Origin: Aerococcus christensenii
Lineage (GTDB): Bacteria; Bacillota; Bacilli; Lactobacillales; Aerococcaceae
Direction: 5' to 3'
NCBI RefSeq assembly: GCF_001543105.1
Contig: NZ_CP014159.1
Coordinates: 992,001-1,056,000, forward strand
DNA: 64,000 nt
Translations under genes and position numbers: made by a program
Part shown: piece by piece, positions 7,090 through 19,831 of the stretch
Numbering within the stretch: the first letter of the stretch is position 1
Layout of the letters: the number at the start of each line of letters is the position of its first letter
Notes under the pieces: generated by a model
What the model saw: only the letters and a program-made list of their open reading frames with translations
What the model was told of the DNA's origin: nothing
Database searches by the model: none

Positions 7090-8274
7090 ATGACGAAAGC
7101 ATTAACTGATACTGTGACTTTACGCCATGGAGCGAGGATAAAAGGACGAATTGTACAACCCCCTATGTTGACAAATAGTGGATTAAGTGGTGGATTTGTG
7201 AGTCAAGATACGCTAAATTACTATACAACACGTTCAGAATCAGCAGGAATGGTTATTGTAGAATATTGTTACGTGATTAAAGATGGAGGCCCTTCTCATA
7301 CTTGGGCAGCTAATAAAGAACAACTAAGTGTGCAAAGTGATGAACATATTGAAGGACTTCGTAAAATTGCTCAGTCTCTTCAATCTAAAGGCAATAAAGC
7401 TATTCTACAAATCAATCACTCAGGGAGAGAATCGAACTTTCCAGCTAGACATGGCGGAAGAGCTTTAGCCCCAAGTGCTATTGATTTTAGTTTCTTAGAT
7501 TATCCTGTTGAAGAAATTACTGAAGAAGAAATTTATAAAGTTATTGAAGCTTTTGGTTTGGCTACAAGACGCGCTATTCAAGCTGGATTTGATGGTGTAG
7601 AAATCCACGGCGCTAACCATTACCTTCACCAACAATTTTTCTCTAAATGGTCGAATCAGCGCCAAGATAAGTGGGGAGGTTCTTATGAAAATCGTACTCG
7701 CTTTATTAGAGAAGTAAATGATCAAGTGTTTAAAGTAATTCGTGAAGAGGCTCCTAAAGATTTTATCGTTGGCTACCGAATTAGTCCAGAAGAAATTCAT
7801 GGAGTGAATGTGGGATACACTTATCAAGATTCTACACGTCTCGTGGAAGATCTTGGTAAACATTATGATTTTGATTATATTCATATCTCTAATTTAAATT
7901 ATAAAAATAAACCAGCTGGGCAAAGTTCTACATATGCTCAACTTTATCGGCAGGTCCTTCCTGATGATGTTAAAATTATTGTAGTAGGTGGAATCACTAA
8001 TGAAGAAAAGGCCAAGGATGCTTTGAATTATGCTGATTTTGCTGCAGTAGGGCGTGGCACTTTAATTGATCCACAATTTGGTAAGAAAATTATGGAAGGT
8101 CGCGGAAATGAGATTGTGACTGAAATTTCGCCAGAGCAGGCGGAAATTTCTAAATTACCACCTGCCTTAATTACTCTTTTTTCTGATGAGAAAATGCCCC
8201 TTCAAATGCCGGGGAGAGAATCTTTATTCCATTTACATGGTCAAGATAAAGAATATTACCGAGAAGGTTACTAA
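7090..8274 (+). CDS. NADH:flavin oxidoreductase, Old Yellow Enzyme family
   Basis: This 394-residue FMN-dependent TIM-barrel ene-reductase reduces activated double bonds. QINHSGR (107-113) and HGAN (173-176, the substrate-anchoring His/Asn pair) are intact, followed by the family signature around residues 178-205 (QFFS...N.R.D.WGGS.ENR.RF) and the phosphate-binding GRG near position 330. It has only the barrel, with no C-terminal FeS/FAD half as in enoate reductase. GAAGGGAAG precedes the ATG. It has its own promoter and terminator. The native substrate is unknown. OYE-like genes occur in some SirTM operons, but here it is 5.5 kb away. Confidence 0.9.
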   Translation: MTKALTDTVTLRHGARIKGRIVQPPMLTNSGLSGGFVSQDTLNYYTTRSESAGMVIVEYCYVIKDGGPSHTWAANKEQLSVQSDEHIEGLRKIAQSLQSKGNKAILQINHSGRESNFPARHGGRALAPSAIDFSFLDYPVEEITEEEIYKVIEAFGLATRRAIQAGFDGVEIHGANHYLHQQFFSKWSNQRQDKWGGSYENRTRFIREVNDQVFKVIREEAPKDFIVGYRISPEEIHGVNVGYTYQDSTRLVEDLGKHYDFDYIHISNLNYKNKPAGQSSTYAQLYRQVLPDDVKIIVVGGITNEEKAKDALNYADFAAVGRGTLIDPQFGKKIMEGRGNEIVTEISPEQAEISKLPPALITLFSDEKMPLQMPGRESLFHLHGQDKEYYREGY

Positions 8275-8293
8275 ATTTTGAAGGAAGAATATA

Positions 8294-8334
8294 ACAAAAA
8301 ACGTTGTTAGTAAAAACTAACAACGTTTTTTGTT
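8294..8334. terminator. Bidirectional terminator between OYE and ntdP
   Basis: AAAAAACGTTGTTAGT and its exact complement surround a short A-rich loop. The T-run on each side serves the two convergent genes. Confidence 0.85.
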
Positions 8335-8384
8335 ACAAAGTTAATAGTTTTGATAGAGAACAGATCATCACAGTCGGAGGATGA

Positions 8385-8969
8385 TTACGATTTTTTACGC
8401 ATTCTTTTGTTATAGCGTCTACGGCGATTACGTTTTGCTTGAGTGAGTTGGCAATAACGCGAAAACCATAATTTAACATAAGCCTTTGAAAAAGGCCCCT
8501 TGCCCTCTTCGATCCAACGAACAAGTTCTTTAAGATGACTTTTGATGATAACATCTAGCTCTTTAGAATAATGCATGTAGGCACCGTGTTCGAGATATTC
8601 ATCGATATCAAGTAATTTTTTTTCACCGTTAGGGAAAATCTTTATATCTAAGTCATAGTCGATATACTTTAATCCTTCTTCATCGATGACATAAGGGGAA
8701 GCAAGGTTGCTATAATAAGACACCCCATTCGATCGAATCATAGTAACGATATTGAACCAATATTTTTTATGGAAATATAGCAAAGCGGGTTCACGCGTTA
8801 CCCAACGCCGACCATCAGATTCAGTGACGAGAGTATGATCATTGCAAGCGATGATACTTTGATCATTTGTTTTAAGGACCATGCAATCTCTCCACGTTCG
8901 ATGGAGTGAACCATCGTGTTTATAACTTTTGACTGTGATGAACTCTCCTTCTTTCGGATGATACATCAC
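8385..8969 (-). CDS. ntdP: Nucleoside tri-/diphosphate phosphatase (Ntdp, DUF402)
   Basis: This 194-residue cytosolic protein is a close match in pattern to the Ntdp (formerly UPF0374, DUF402) family of Gram-positive bacteria, metal-dependent enzymes that hydrolyse nucleoside tri- and diphosphates. Recognisable blocks are [42 protein letters not shown] and YDLDIKIF with nearby acidic residues. The last 15 residues form a strongly basic tail ([14 protein letters not shown]). The start may be the GTG at 8969 or the adjacent ATG at 8966; AGTAGGT upstream is only a weak ribosome site. It is monocistronic. Confidence 0.88.
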   Translation of the reverse strand: MMYHPKEGEFITVKSYKHDGSLHRTWRDCMVLKTNDQSIIACNDHTLVTESDGRRWVTREPALLYFHKKYWFNIVTMIRSNGVSYYSNLASPYVIDEEGLKYIDYDLDIKIFPNGEKKLLDIDEYLEHGAYMHYSKELDVIIKSHLKELVRWIEEGKGPFSKAYVKLWFSRYCQLTQAKRNRRRRYNKRMRKKS

Positions 8970-9123
8970 ATGACCTACTTTCTACACTCAGGTATTAAAA
9001 ACCAAAGTCAGAACTAGTATAACATAGTCACTAAAGCGAGTGTATAGGTAAAATAAATTTTTCTCGTTTTCTCTTTAGGATCATGTTACAATCAAAGGAA
9101 GAATAGGGAGGCGGTTGTGAGAG

Positions 9124-10242
9124 ATGAATGCATCTAGTCAGCAGCAAAAGAAGATAGCCTTGATAGCTACTTTAGTCACTTTAATTTTGGTGAGTGTGAC
9201 ATACTATGTTGGTCAAGTCAAAGGAAAAGAAACGTGGAGAAATGATCAAGCACAATTAGCGGAGAAACAAGAAGATAAAAGTCCGCTGACTTTTGAGCAA
9301 ACCCGTCAAAAAGCAAAAGTGAGTGATTATTTAGCTTATCTGAAAGCACAAGGGCAAATACCTAAAGTCACGTTTGTAAATACAAAAAGTAAAATGTTAG
9401 AAGGAATGACTCAAAGCTTAAATCAATTCAAGAAGGAAGATTTGAAAGATTTAGTGGTAAAGGTGGATGATCTTAAAAATTACAATAGTAAAGATCTATT
9501 GGCCAGTTCTTGGATTAAGAATTTTCCTAAAGAGAAATCACATTTGTTGGTACTCCCTCTACCCACTGTAGATGATTATCATGATGGCATTTCGATGGAA
9601 GACTCTGTCGAAATTTTGGAACATATCTATGCTCAGATTCGGGTAGATAGTCCAGAGACGAATATTTTATTTGTTCATTTGCCGAGTTTAACGCAGGCAG
9701 ATCATTCAGATGAGAAATATGGAGAGTATGTCAACAAAGTTTCGGAGGCTTTGAAAAATAAAGGGTATAATGTTTTGGATATTAGTCAAAACTTTGAAAG
9801 AGCAGCAAAAGAAGCTAAAGGAGATCTCTATGAAGCTGAAGGCACTTTTACTGATAAAGGCTTACAAGTTTTGAAATCAGAGTTTGAAAAAGCTTTGTTA
9901 GAACAAGAATTTGATTTTAGTCGAGGTTATAAGGGAGATAATGAAGACTGTCAACAATTAGAAGAAAAATTGGCTCAAAAGAAAGCAGAGGAAGAATCAC
10001 GAAAAGCGGAGCAAGCGTCTGCTCAAGAAGCAGAGAAAGAAAAACAGCAAGCAGTTCGTCAGTCTCAGGAATCTGCAGTATCTCGCCAACCTTTGCAATC
10101 CCAAGCCCAAGCGGCGCCATCTCCTAATGGAATTTATTCACCCAACAGAGGGGGAGCGGTGTATCAGCATCCTGTACCTGTTAATCCGCCAACAGGTGCC
10201 CAAAGCATTGGAGGACAATCGGCCCCGGTAAGACAACGATAA
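9124..10242 (+). CDS. Membrane-anchored SGNH-like protein lacking the catalytic Ser and His motifs
   Basis: This 372-residue protein has one N-terminal membrane helix (about residues 9-28) and an extracellular domain. The order of segments (LLVLPLPTVDDY, then NILFVHLPSL, then KGYNVLDI) recalls SGNH/GDSL hydrolases. The GDS nucleophile block is replaced by VNTKSK (around 85) and the C-terminal D-x-x-H block by GTFTDKG, so it is probably not an esterase. The last 110 residues are low-complexity: a Glu/Lys/Gln coiled stretch, then a Pro/Gln/Ser tail with no anchor motif. GGAGG lies 12 bases before the ATG and TACAAT (9088-9093) may be its -10 box. The fold assignment is inferred. Confidence 0.45.
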   Translation: MNASSQQQKKIALIATLVTLILVSVTYYVGQVKGKETWRNDQAQLAEKQEDKSPLTFEQTRQKAKVSDYLAYLKAQGQIPKVTFVNTKSKMLEGMTQSLNQFKKEDLKDLVVKVDDLKNYNSKDLLASSWIKNFPKEKSHLLVLPLPTVDDYHDGISMEDSVEILEHIYAQIRVDSPETNILFVHLPSLTQADHSDEKYGEYVNKVSEALKNKGYNVLDISQNFERAAKEAKGDLYEAEGTFTDKGLQVLKSEFEKALLEQEFDFSRGYKGDNEDCQQLEEKLAQKKAEEESRKAEQASAQEAEKEKQQAVRQSQESAVSRQPLQSQAQAAPSPNGIYSPNRGGAVYQHPVPVNPPTGAQSIGGQSAPVRQR

Positions 10243-10307
10243 ATCGGATAGCATTCATTCAAGAGTGGAACTCTTTAAGAAAAAATGGACATTATCCATA
10301 AAAGATA

Positions 10308-10348
10308 GAAAAGCAGCTAAGAGGCTAATCTCTGTAGCTGCTTTTTGT
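10308..10348 (+). terminator. Terminator after the SGNH-like gene
   Basis: AAAAGCAGCTA pairs with TAGCTGCTTTT and is followed by TGTTT. It also lies at the 3' side of the convergent transporter gene. Confidence 0.8.
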
Positions 10349-10365
10349 TTATTCAATATTTGCCT

Positions 10366-11487
10366 TTATGATTGGGAGTGAAGTTTATCTTCTAGAGCAT
10401 AGTGTTGACGATCTTCGTCGTGATAAGTATGGTAGGAACGAACCAGTGTATTTAAATGAATTAAGGAATTTTCTACTTCAATCATAGCCCCAGATAAAAG
10501 AATCAGCGCATTACTTTTTTCTAACTGAAGGCGGACAGCTTCAGGCTCATCGGTTTGTATGATTGTAATTTCTTCTAGAATTTCATCCATTAATTCATTG
10601 CGTCGCGCTTTCGTTGGTTGAAAGAAATTAACTTCTGAAGGCGAGATACGCCCGTCGAATTTAAGGAAAATTTGTTCATGAGCGGCACAAAGTGTTTCGA
10701 TCCGTTCTCGAATAGAAGCTCTTAAGTGATCATCGAGGACAAAAAGAACATTGGTGTGGGTATGAATGATATAGAGAAGGTTTGTAATATCTTTAAGGGC
10801 TTGAATAAAGCTTCGATAAACGACAAGTTGTCGCTTGCGGGCAATGACGTGGTCAGGAAGCCAGATAGGTTCTTCTTTAGTCAGAAGAAAGCGCTCATTG
10901 ATTCCATTAATCTTTTTATAGGTCCATTCCAAATCTGAAGTTAAGGAAGAATATTCACCATTTTTTCTAAGGATGGCACGTAAGCGTATGAGAATTTCAG
11001 AAGAAGTCGATGTAATCTCCTGATAAAGGACATTATCATACTTAGGAGGCATGATGAACGCATTAACAGCGATCGCTATGGCAACACCTAAAATGTTTTC
11101 AAATACACGAAAGGTCGAAACAAAAATTAATTCTTCGATACCACTGACTTGCCTTAACATAATAATGACGACAGTAATGGCTGCTAATGAAATCACTTCT
11201 TGAAGTTTTAAAGCGTTCATAATAGCGATAAAAATGATGACGGTTAAGCCTACCACAATGGCATTATTGCCAAAAAAGTAGTACATCACAACAGCAGTTA
11301 ATCCACCAGAAAAAGCAGCGATTGCGCGTTTGAATAAGGTATCCCATGTCTTTCTAACGGATTGCTGGAGCCCTAAGATGACTACAAAGGTTGGCTGCAT
11401 GACGTCTATATTGGGGAGTAAAGAGGAAATGAGCATTGCTAAGATAACTCCAATTCCTGTTTTTATGGTTCGTGCACCTAATTTCAT
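10366..11487 (-). CDS. Aromatic acid exporter family (ArAE/FUSC-type) membrane protein
   Basis: This 373-residue protein has a hydrophobic N-terminal half with about five to six membrane helices (KTGIGVILAMLISSLLP through NAFIMPP near residue 168) and a helical cytosolic C-terminal half. That is the plan of the Firmicutes ArAE_1 (DUF939) proteins such as YgaE. The internal ATG at 11487 is the start because AAAAGGAG lies 7 bases upstream; the longer frame beginning at 11553 lacks a site. The exported substrate is unknown. It is divergent from the PerR-like gene, with about 130 bases of shared upstream region. Confidence 0.8.
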   Translation of the reverse strand: MKLGARTIKTGIGVILAMLISSLLPNIDVMQPTFVVILGLQQSVRKTWDTLFKRAIAAFSGGLTAVVMYYFFGNNAIVVGLTVIIFIAIMNALKLQEVISLAAITVVIIMLRQVSGIEELIFVSTFRVFENILGVAIAIAVNAFIMPPKYDNVLYQEITSTSSEILIRLRAILRKNGEYSSLTSDLEWTYKKINGINERFLLTKEEPIWLPDHVIARKRQLVVYRSFIQALKDITNLLYIIHTHTNVLFVLDDHLRASIRERIETLCAAHEQIFLKFDGRISPSEVNFFQPTKARRNELMDEILEEITIIQTDEPEAVRLQLEKSNALILLSGAMIEVENSLIHLNTLVRSYHTYHDEDRQHYALEDKLHSQS

Positions 11488-11616
11488 GAAGATCTCCTTT
11501 TCATTAGTTGGTTTATTAATATCATACAGGCTAAAGGCCGTAAATGCTAACAAATTATGATAGAATAAGATAGAAAATGAACGTTAAGGGCTTTCTTTCA
11601 AGAAAGGGTGTGCAAA

Positions 11617-12084
11617 ATGACAAATCCTGGTCAAATCTACCAAGAAGCTATTCATTATCTTCAACAACATAAGTTGCGATTGACACGTTCTCGTCGAAGA
11701 ATACTCAAGTATTTAATTGCCAGTGAATGTCACCCAACGGCAGAAAGAGTCTATAAAGAACTTGTTCAAAAAGAGGAAGAAGTTTCTTTGGCAACTGTGT
11801 ATAATACTTTGAATCAATTGGCATCTATTGGTTTAGTTAAAGAAATTCGATTGCAAGATGGAAGCCGTCACTTTGATTTCTTTTTACAAGAGCACTACCA
11901 CTTGATTTGTACTGAGTGTGGACAGATTGTTGATTGGTATGAAAGGGAACAACGATTGAAGGATGCGATTAATCAAATAGAAAATTCGGGGGATCGCTCT
12001 ACAGATTTTCAATTGGAAGGTTATCGTATAGAGTTTTATGGAAAATGTGCGCATTGTGTGGATTCAAAAGAAAACCAGAGTTAA
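11617..12084 (+). CDS. perR: Peroxide-responsive Fur-family repressor, PerR-type
   Basis: This 155-residue winged-helix metalloregulator has the full PerR residue set: H39, D87, H93, H95 and D106 for the regulatory Fe/Mn site, and C98, C101, C144 and C147 for structural zinc. The regulatory residues fall exactly two positions after their B. subtilis PerR counterparts (37, 85, 91, 93, 104). Aspartate at 106, where Fur has glutamate, favours PerR over Fur. The ATG at 11617 has AAAGGG 8 bases upstream; a GTG at 11608 overlaps that site and is rejected. It would repress peroxide-defence and iron-storage genes. Confidence 0.82.
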   Translation: MTNPGQIYQEAIHYLQQHKLRLTRSRRRILKYLIASECHPTAERVYKELVQKEEEVSLATVYNTLNQLASIGLVKEIRLQDGSRHFDFFLQEHYHLICTECGQIVDWYEREQRLKDAINQIENSGDRSTDFQLEGYRIEFYGKCAHCVDSKENQS

Positions 12085-12099
12085 ATGTTAACTCTGGTG
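12073..12099 (-). terminator. Terminator of proC overlapping the perR stop codon
   Basis: ACCAGAGTTAA and TTAACTCTGGT form a perfect stem. The T-rich tail (TTTTCTTTT) is on the minus strand, inside the perR 3' end, so it mainly serves proC. Confidence 0.65.
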
Positions 12100-12108
12100 A
12101 TATAGAAA

Positions 12109-12903
12109 TTAACTTTTGGCTTTTTGGCAGGCGGCAATAACTGCTTCAATCACTGCAGAACGTAAACCTTTATCTTCTGCTACACGTACACATTCAATAG
12201 ATGTTCCAGCAGGCGAACACACATCATCTTTTAATTGCTCAGGATGGTTATGTGTCTCTATAACCATTTGAGCAGATCCAGCCACGGTTTGAGCAACTAA
12301 GGCAAGGGCTTGCTGACGAGGAAGTCCTTGCTGACAGGCTGCATCTGCCATCGCTTCAATAAACATATAAACCAATGTTGGACTAGAACCACTAACGCCG
12401 GTAATAGTATCCAATTGAGCTTCCGTGACTTGCTCAACGAGCCCCATTTCAGATAAAAGCTCTTTCGTAAGAGCTACTTCATCCGGACTAAGCGCTTCGT
12501 TAGGTGTAAATCCGATCACTCCTGCCTGGATAGCAACGGGAGTATTTGGCATCATCCGAACAATTTTATGACCCGTTGAAAGGAAAGAAGCAATAGAAGC
12601 AATAGAATATCCCGCGGCGGAACTAATGATTAAACTTTCTTTTTTAAGAGAAGGAGCGATTTCTTTGAGGACATCGTCCATATTATAAGGTTTAACAGTT
12701 ACAAGCACGATGTCTGCATTTTCGACAGCTTTTAGGTTATTAGTAGAAGCCTCAATTCCATACCGTTCAGCCACTTCTTTAGCTGACACTTCTTCGTGTG
12801 TTGTGGCATAGAGATGTTTGGTGTCGACAAAATGGTTACTCAATAGGCCTTTTATAATAGATTGACCAATTTTACCAGCTCCGATAATAGCTATATTTTT
12901 CAA
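12109..12903 (-). CDS. proC: Pyrroline-5-carboxylate reductase
   Basis: ProC catalyses the last step of proline synthesis, NAD(P)H-dependent reduction of pyrroline-5-carboxylate. The 264-residue protein has the Rossmann motif IGAGKIG near the N-terminus, the VKP substrate loop (VTVKPYNMD) and the conserved C-terminal dimer region (SGSSPTLVYMFIEAMADA, then SPAGTSIE). I favour a TTG start at 12903, 11 bases after AAAGGAG; a GTG four codons earlier overlaps the ribosome site. No proA or proB is adjacent, so the glutamate route or ornithine route cannot be judged here. Confidence 0.92.
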   Translation of the reverse strand: MKNIAIIGAGKIGQSIIKGLLSNHFVDTKHLYATTHEEVSAKEVAERYGIEASTNNLKAVENADIVLVTVKPYNMDDVLKEIAPSLKKESLIISSAAGYSIASIASFLSTGHKIVRMMPNTPVAIQAGVIGFTPNEALSPDEVALTKELLSEMGLVEQVTEAQLDTITGVSGSSPTLVYMFIEAMADAACQQGLPRQQALALVAQTVAGSAQMVIETHNHPEQLKDDVCSPAGTSIECVRVAEDKGLRSAVIEAVIAACQKAKS

Positions 12904-12963
12904 AATAAAACTCACTCCTTTGAAACATTTATTACATATCTATCATATCAGAAAGAGCCACTT

Positions 12964-13233
12964 ATGCGATTAATAAATTTATTAAAAGCTTCCTTTTCGA
13001 TTACAAAACTCTATGATAGGCGTCAAAAATTTATTATATGTGGCTTATTTTTTACTTTAGGAAAGAGGAATCTTCTTTTTTAGTTGGAGATAGCAATTAC
13101 CAAGCGAATTATTTTTGTTTTTGCGGCAATTTTAGCAAAAGAGGTTCCTTCTCCATTTTGGGCCGTGATTGTTTTGAAAATTATTGTGGGATTTATGCTA
13201 AGAGAACTATATCTTCGAATGCATTTTTTGTAG
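12964..13233 (+). pseudogene. Small membrane-protein gene interrupted by one TAG
   Basis: One frame runs from ATG 12964 to TAG 13231-13233 (90 codons) with a single in-frame TAG at 13081-13083. Both halves look coding: the first has a basic start (KLYDRRQKF) then IICGLFFTL; the second has RIIFVFAAILAKEVPSPFW and AVIVLKIIVGFMLREL, two likely membrane helices. The ribosome site (AGAAAGAG) is weak. I do not recognise the family. A recently broken gene is the simplest reading; chance openness in an AT-rich spacer is the alternative. Confidence 0.4.
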
Positions 13234-13302
13234 TATGGAAGGATCATTAAAAGAATTTTTCTGGTGATTGATTTGGCAAAATCAAAAAAATAAAAAAATT
13301 TG

Positions 13303-13331
13303 TTGACAAGAAGATCAAATCTTGATATTCT
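13303..13331 (+). promoter_or_regulatory. rRNA operon promoter P1
   Basis: TTGACA (13303-13308), a 17-base spacer and TATTCT (13326-13331). It is the most upstream of three tandem promoters. Confidence 0.7.
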
Positions 13332-13420
13332 AAATAGGCTGTTTCTGAGAGAGCGGCAAGATACTTATCAGTGTTTAGCTTGTAATGAAAATTACACGTC
13401 AAACAAAATAAAAAAAGTCC

Positions 13421-13450
13421 TTGACAAAGAAACGCCTAACACTGTATAAT
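13421..13450 (+). promoter_or_regulatory. rRNA operon promoter P2
   Basis: TTGACA (13421-13426), an 18-base spacer and consensus TATAAT (13445-13450), about 275 bases before 16S. It is the closest to consensus of the three. Confidence 0.85.
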
Positions 13451-13523
13451 AGCTCTTGCTGGTTAATCGTTTAAGCGGTCCGAAACTGCTTAAACATGCA
13501 GCAAAAAAAGTTTTAAAAATATG

Positions 13524-13552
13524 TTGACATCTAAAATGAGATGTGATAACAT
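13524..13552 (+). promoter_or_regulatory. rRNA operon promoter P3
   Basis: TTGACA (13524-13529), a 17-base spacer and TAACAT (13547-13552), about 175 bases before 16S. A boxA-like stretch (GACCTTTGAAAACTGAAC) follows at about 13588. Confidence 0.75.
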
Positions 13553-13725
13553 AATTGGGTCGCTGTTAAACAGCAACTGAAAGATAGACCTTTGAAAACT
13601 GAACAAAGAAGACGAACCAAATGTGTAGGGATAGTTAGAAATAACTAAACCAACAATTCAAGCAATAAGTCTAGACTAGACTCAAACAAGTCAGCAAAAA
13701 TGAGCTAAGAACAGTTCATGAATTC

Positions 13726-18396
<4,671 letters not shown>

Positions 18397-18462
18397 AAGG
18401 AAAAGTTGTATGACAAAGAGGAAGAGACTATAGATTCAGTTTTGAGCGAATAAGGCTCATAT

Positions 18463-18581
18463 TGTGCGGTGACGATAGCAAGAAGGATACACCTGTTCCC
18501 ATACCGAACACAGAAGTTAAGCTTCTTAGCGCCGAATGTAGTTGGGGGTTTCCCCCTGTGAGACTAGGACGTTGCCGTGCA
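18463..18581 (+). rRNA. 5S ribosomal RNA
   Basis: The terminal stem TGTGCGG pairs with CCGTGCA across about 119 bases. The internal CCGAACACAGAAGTTAAG is the conserved loop B/C region. It lies 66 bases after 23S in the same transcription unit. Confidence 0.93.
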
Positions 18582-18592
18582 ATTCTTTTTAT

Positions 18593-18666
18593 TCCGCAAT
18601 AGCTCAGTTGGTAGTAGCGCTTGACTGTTAATCAAGATGTCGTAGGTTCGAGTCCTACTTGCGGAG
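18593..18666 (+). tRNA. tRNA-Asn (GTT)
   Basis: Acceptor TCCGCAA/TTGCGGA, anticodon loop CTGTTAA and T-loop GTTCGAGTC are present. First of 12 tRNA genes after 5S. CCA is not encoded. Confidence 0.95.
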
Positions 18667-18697
18667 TTTTGGCGAGTAATCCTATGGCATAGATATT

Positions 18698-18784
18698 GGA
18701 GAGTTGTCCGAGAGGCCGAAGGAGCACGGTTGGAAACCGTGTAAACGGGAAACCGTTTCAAGGGTTCGAATCCCTTACTCTCCG
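18698..18784 (+). tRNA. tRNA-Ser (GGA)
   Basis: Acceptor GGAGAGT/ACTCTCC with the long variable arm of a class II tRNA and anticodon loop TTGGAAA. Confidence 0.95.
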
Positions 18785-18792
18785 TTAATGTT

Positions 18793-18864
18793 GGCCCGTT
18801 GGTCAAGCGGTTAAGACACCGCCCTTTCACGGCGGTAACACGGGTTCAAATCCCGTACGGGTCA
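18793..18864 (+). tRNA. tRNA-Glu (TTC)
   Basis: Acceptor GGCCCGT/ACGGGTC and anticodon loop CTTTCAC between CCGCC/GGCGG stems. Confidence 0.95.
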
Positions 18865-18871
18865 TAAAATT

Positions 18872-18944
18872 GGAGAATTAGCTCAGCTGGGAGAGCATCT
18901 GCCTTACAAGCAGAGGGTCGGGGGTTCGAGCCCCTCATTCTCCA
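18872..18944 (+). tRNA. tRNA-Val (TAC)
   Basis: Acceptor GGAGAAT/ATTCTCC and anticodon loop CTTACAA between CTGC/GCAG stems. Confidence 0.95.
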
Positions 18945-18949
18945 TTTAA

Positions 18950-19022
18950 GGTCCGGTGGTGTAGGGGTTAACATGTCTGCCTGTCACGCAGAAGATCGCG
19001 GGTTCAAATCCCGTCCGGACCG
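18950..19022 (+). tRNA. tRNA-Asp (GTC)
   Basis: Acceptor GGTCCGG/CCGGACC and anticodon loop CTGTCAC; G discriminator as expected for Asp. Confidence 0.95.
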
Positions 19023-19032
19023 TTTCTCATTT

Positions 19033-19105
19033 GGTCTGATAGCTCAGTTGGTAGAGCACTTGATTGAAGCTCAAGGTGTCGGCAGTTCGATTCTGTCTCG
19101 GACCA
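19033..19105 (+). tRNA. tRNA-Phe (GAA)
   Basis: Acceptor GGTCTGA/TCGGACC with one G-T pair and anticodon loop TTGAAGC. Confidence 0.95.
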
Positions 19106-19110
19106 TATAG

Positions 19111-19191
19111 GGAGGGATAGCGAAGCGGCCAAACGCAGCGGACTGTAAATCCGTTCCTTCGGGTTCAGAGGTTCGAATCCTCTTCCCTCCA
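19111..19191 (+). tRNA. tRNA-Tyr (GTA)
   Basis: Acceptor GGAGGGA/TCCCTCC, long variable arm and anticodon loop CTGTAAA. Confidence 0.95.
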
Positions 19192-19215
19192 TATAAAATT
19201 CTCATTTGTGAGAAT

Positions 19216-19286
19216 AGGGACATAGTTTAACGGTAAAACTACGGTCTCCAAAACCGTCAATCTGGGTTCGATTCCTAGTGTCCCTG
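19216..19286 (+). tRNA. tRNA-Trp (CCA)
   Basis: Acceptor AGGGACA/TGTCCCT and anticodon loop CTCCAAA; G discriminator as expected for Trp. Confidence 0.95.
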
Positions 19287-19316
19287 TTACATAGAAATAT
19301 GTAAAAAACTGAAAAT

Positions 19317-19391
19317 GGCGAACGTGGCGAAGTGGTTAACGCATCGGTTTGTGGCACCGACACGCGGGGGTTCGATTCCCCTCGTTCGCCC
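19317..19391 (+). tRNA. tRNA-His (GTG)
   Basis: Acceptor GGCGAACG/CGTTCGCC with the extra G-1 pairing typical of His, and anticodon loop TTGTGGC. Confidence 0.95.
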
Positions 19392-19397
19392 TTTTAT

Positions 19398-19469
19398 TGG
19401 GGTATCGCCAAGCGGTAAGGCAACAGACTTTGACTCTGTTATGCGTTGGTTCGAATCCAGCTACCCCAG
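19398..19469 (+). tRNA. tRNA-Gln (TTG)
   Basis: Acceptor TGGGGTA/TACCCCA and anticodon loop CTTTGAC. Confidence 0.95.
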
Positions 19470-19508
19470 TTTTATTATATCTAGTGATATATTATGATTA
19501 GGTATAGT

Positions 19509-19580
19509 GGCGGTATAGCCAAGTGGTAAGGCACGGGTCTGCAAAACCTTTATGCGCCGGTTCAAATCCGGCTACCGCCT
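19509..19580 (+). tRNA. tRNA-Cys (GCA)
   Basis: Acceptor GGCGGTA/TACCGCC with U discriminator, and anticodon loop CTGCAAA. Confidence 0.95.
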
Positions 19581-19594
19581 TTTGTATATATCAT

Positions 19595-19678
19595 GCCGGC
19601 GTGGCGGAATTGGCAGACGCGCGGGACTCAAAATCCCGTGCCTTCACGGGCGTGTGGGTTCGACCCCCACCGCCGGCA
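19595..19678 (+). tRNA. tRNA-Leu (CAA)
   Basis: Acceptor GCCGGCG/CGCCGGC, long variable arm and anticodon loop CTCAAAA. Last tRNA of the cluster. Confidence 0.95.
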
Positions 19679-19683
19679 CTAAG

Positions 19684-19728
19684 AAAAGCCCAGAAATGAT
19701 CATTTTTCGACGTTTCTGGGCTTTTTTA
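19684..19728 (+). terminator. Terminator of the rRNA-tRNA operon
   Basis: AAGCCCAGAAA pairs with TTTCTGGGCTT, followed by a T-run. It lies 6 bases after tRNA-Leu, and no comparable hairpin is seen between the tRNA genes. Confidence 0.9.
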
Positions 19729-19831
19729 TTGCTCAATTGATAAGTTGAAGAAGCTGACAAAAAAGTTATTTTTATTTATACTAATGTCTGAAGATAAAGA
19801 GAAGTTTTAAATTTTAGGAAGGAAAAATAAA

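Noticed and set aside
12862..12963. 5' extension of the small membrane frame from an ATG at 12862
   Set aside because: It is antisense to the proC start and would translate the proC ribosome-site region; the ATG at 12964 is more plausible.
13038..13250. 70-codon + frame overlapping the interrupted membrane gene
   Set aside because: It is out of frame with the stretch that encodes clear membrane helices, is Cys/Phe/Ser-rich and has no ribosome site.
18564..19740. Open frames running through the tRNA cluster
   Set aside because: They cross several tRNA genes and consist of translated tRNA stems.
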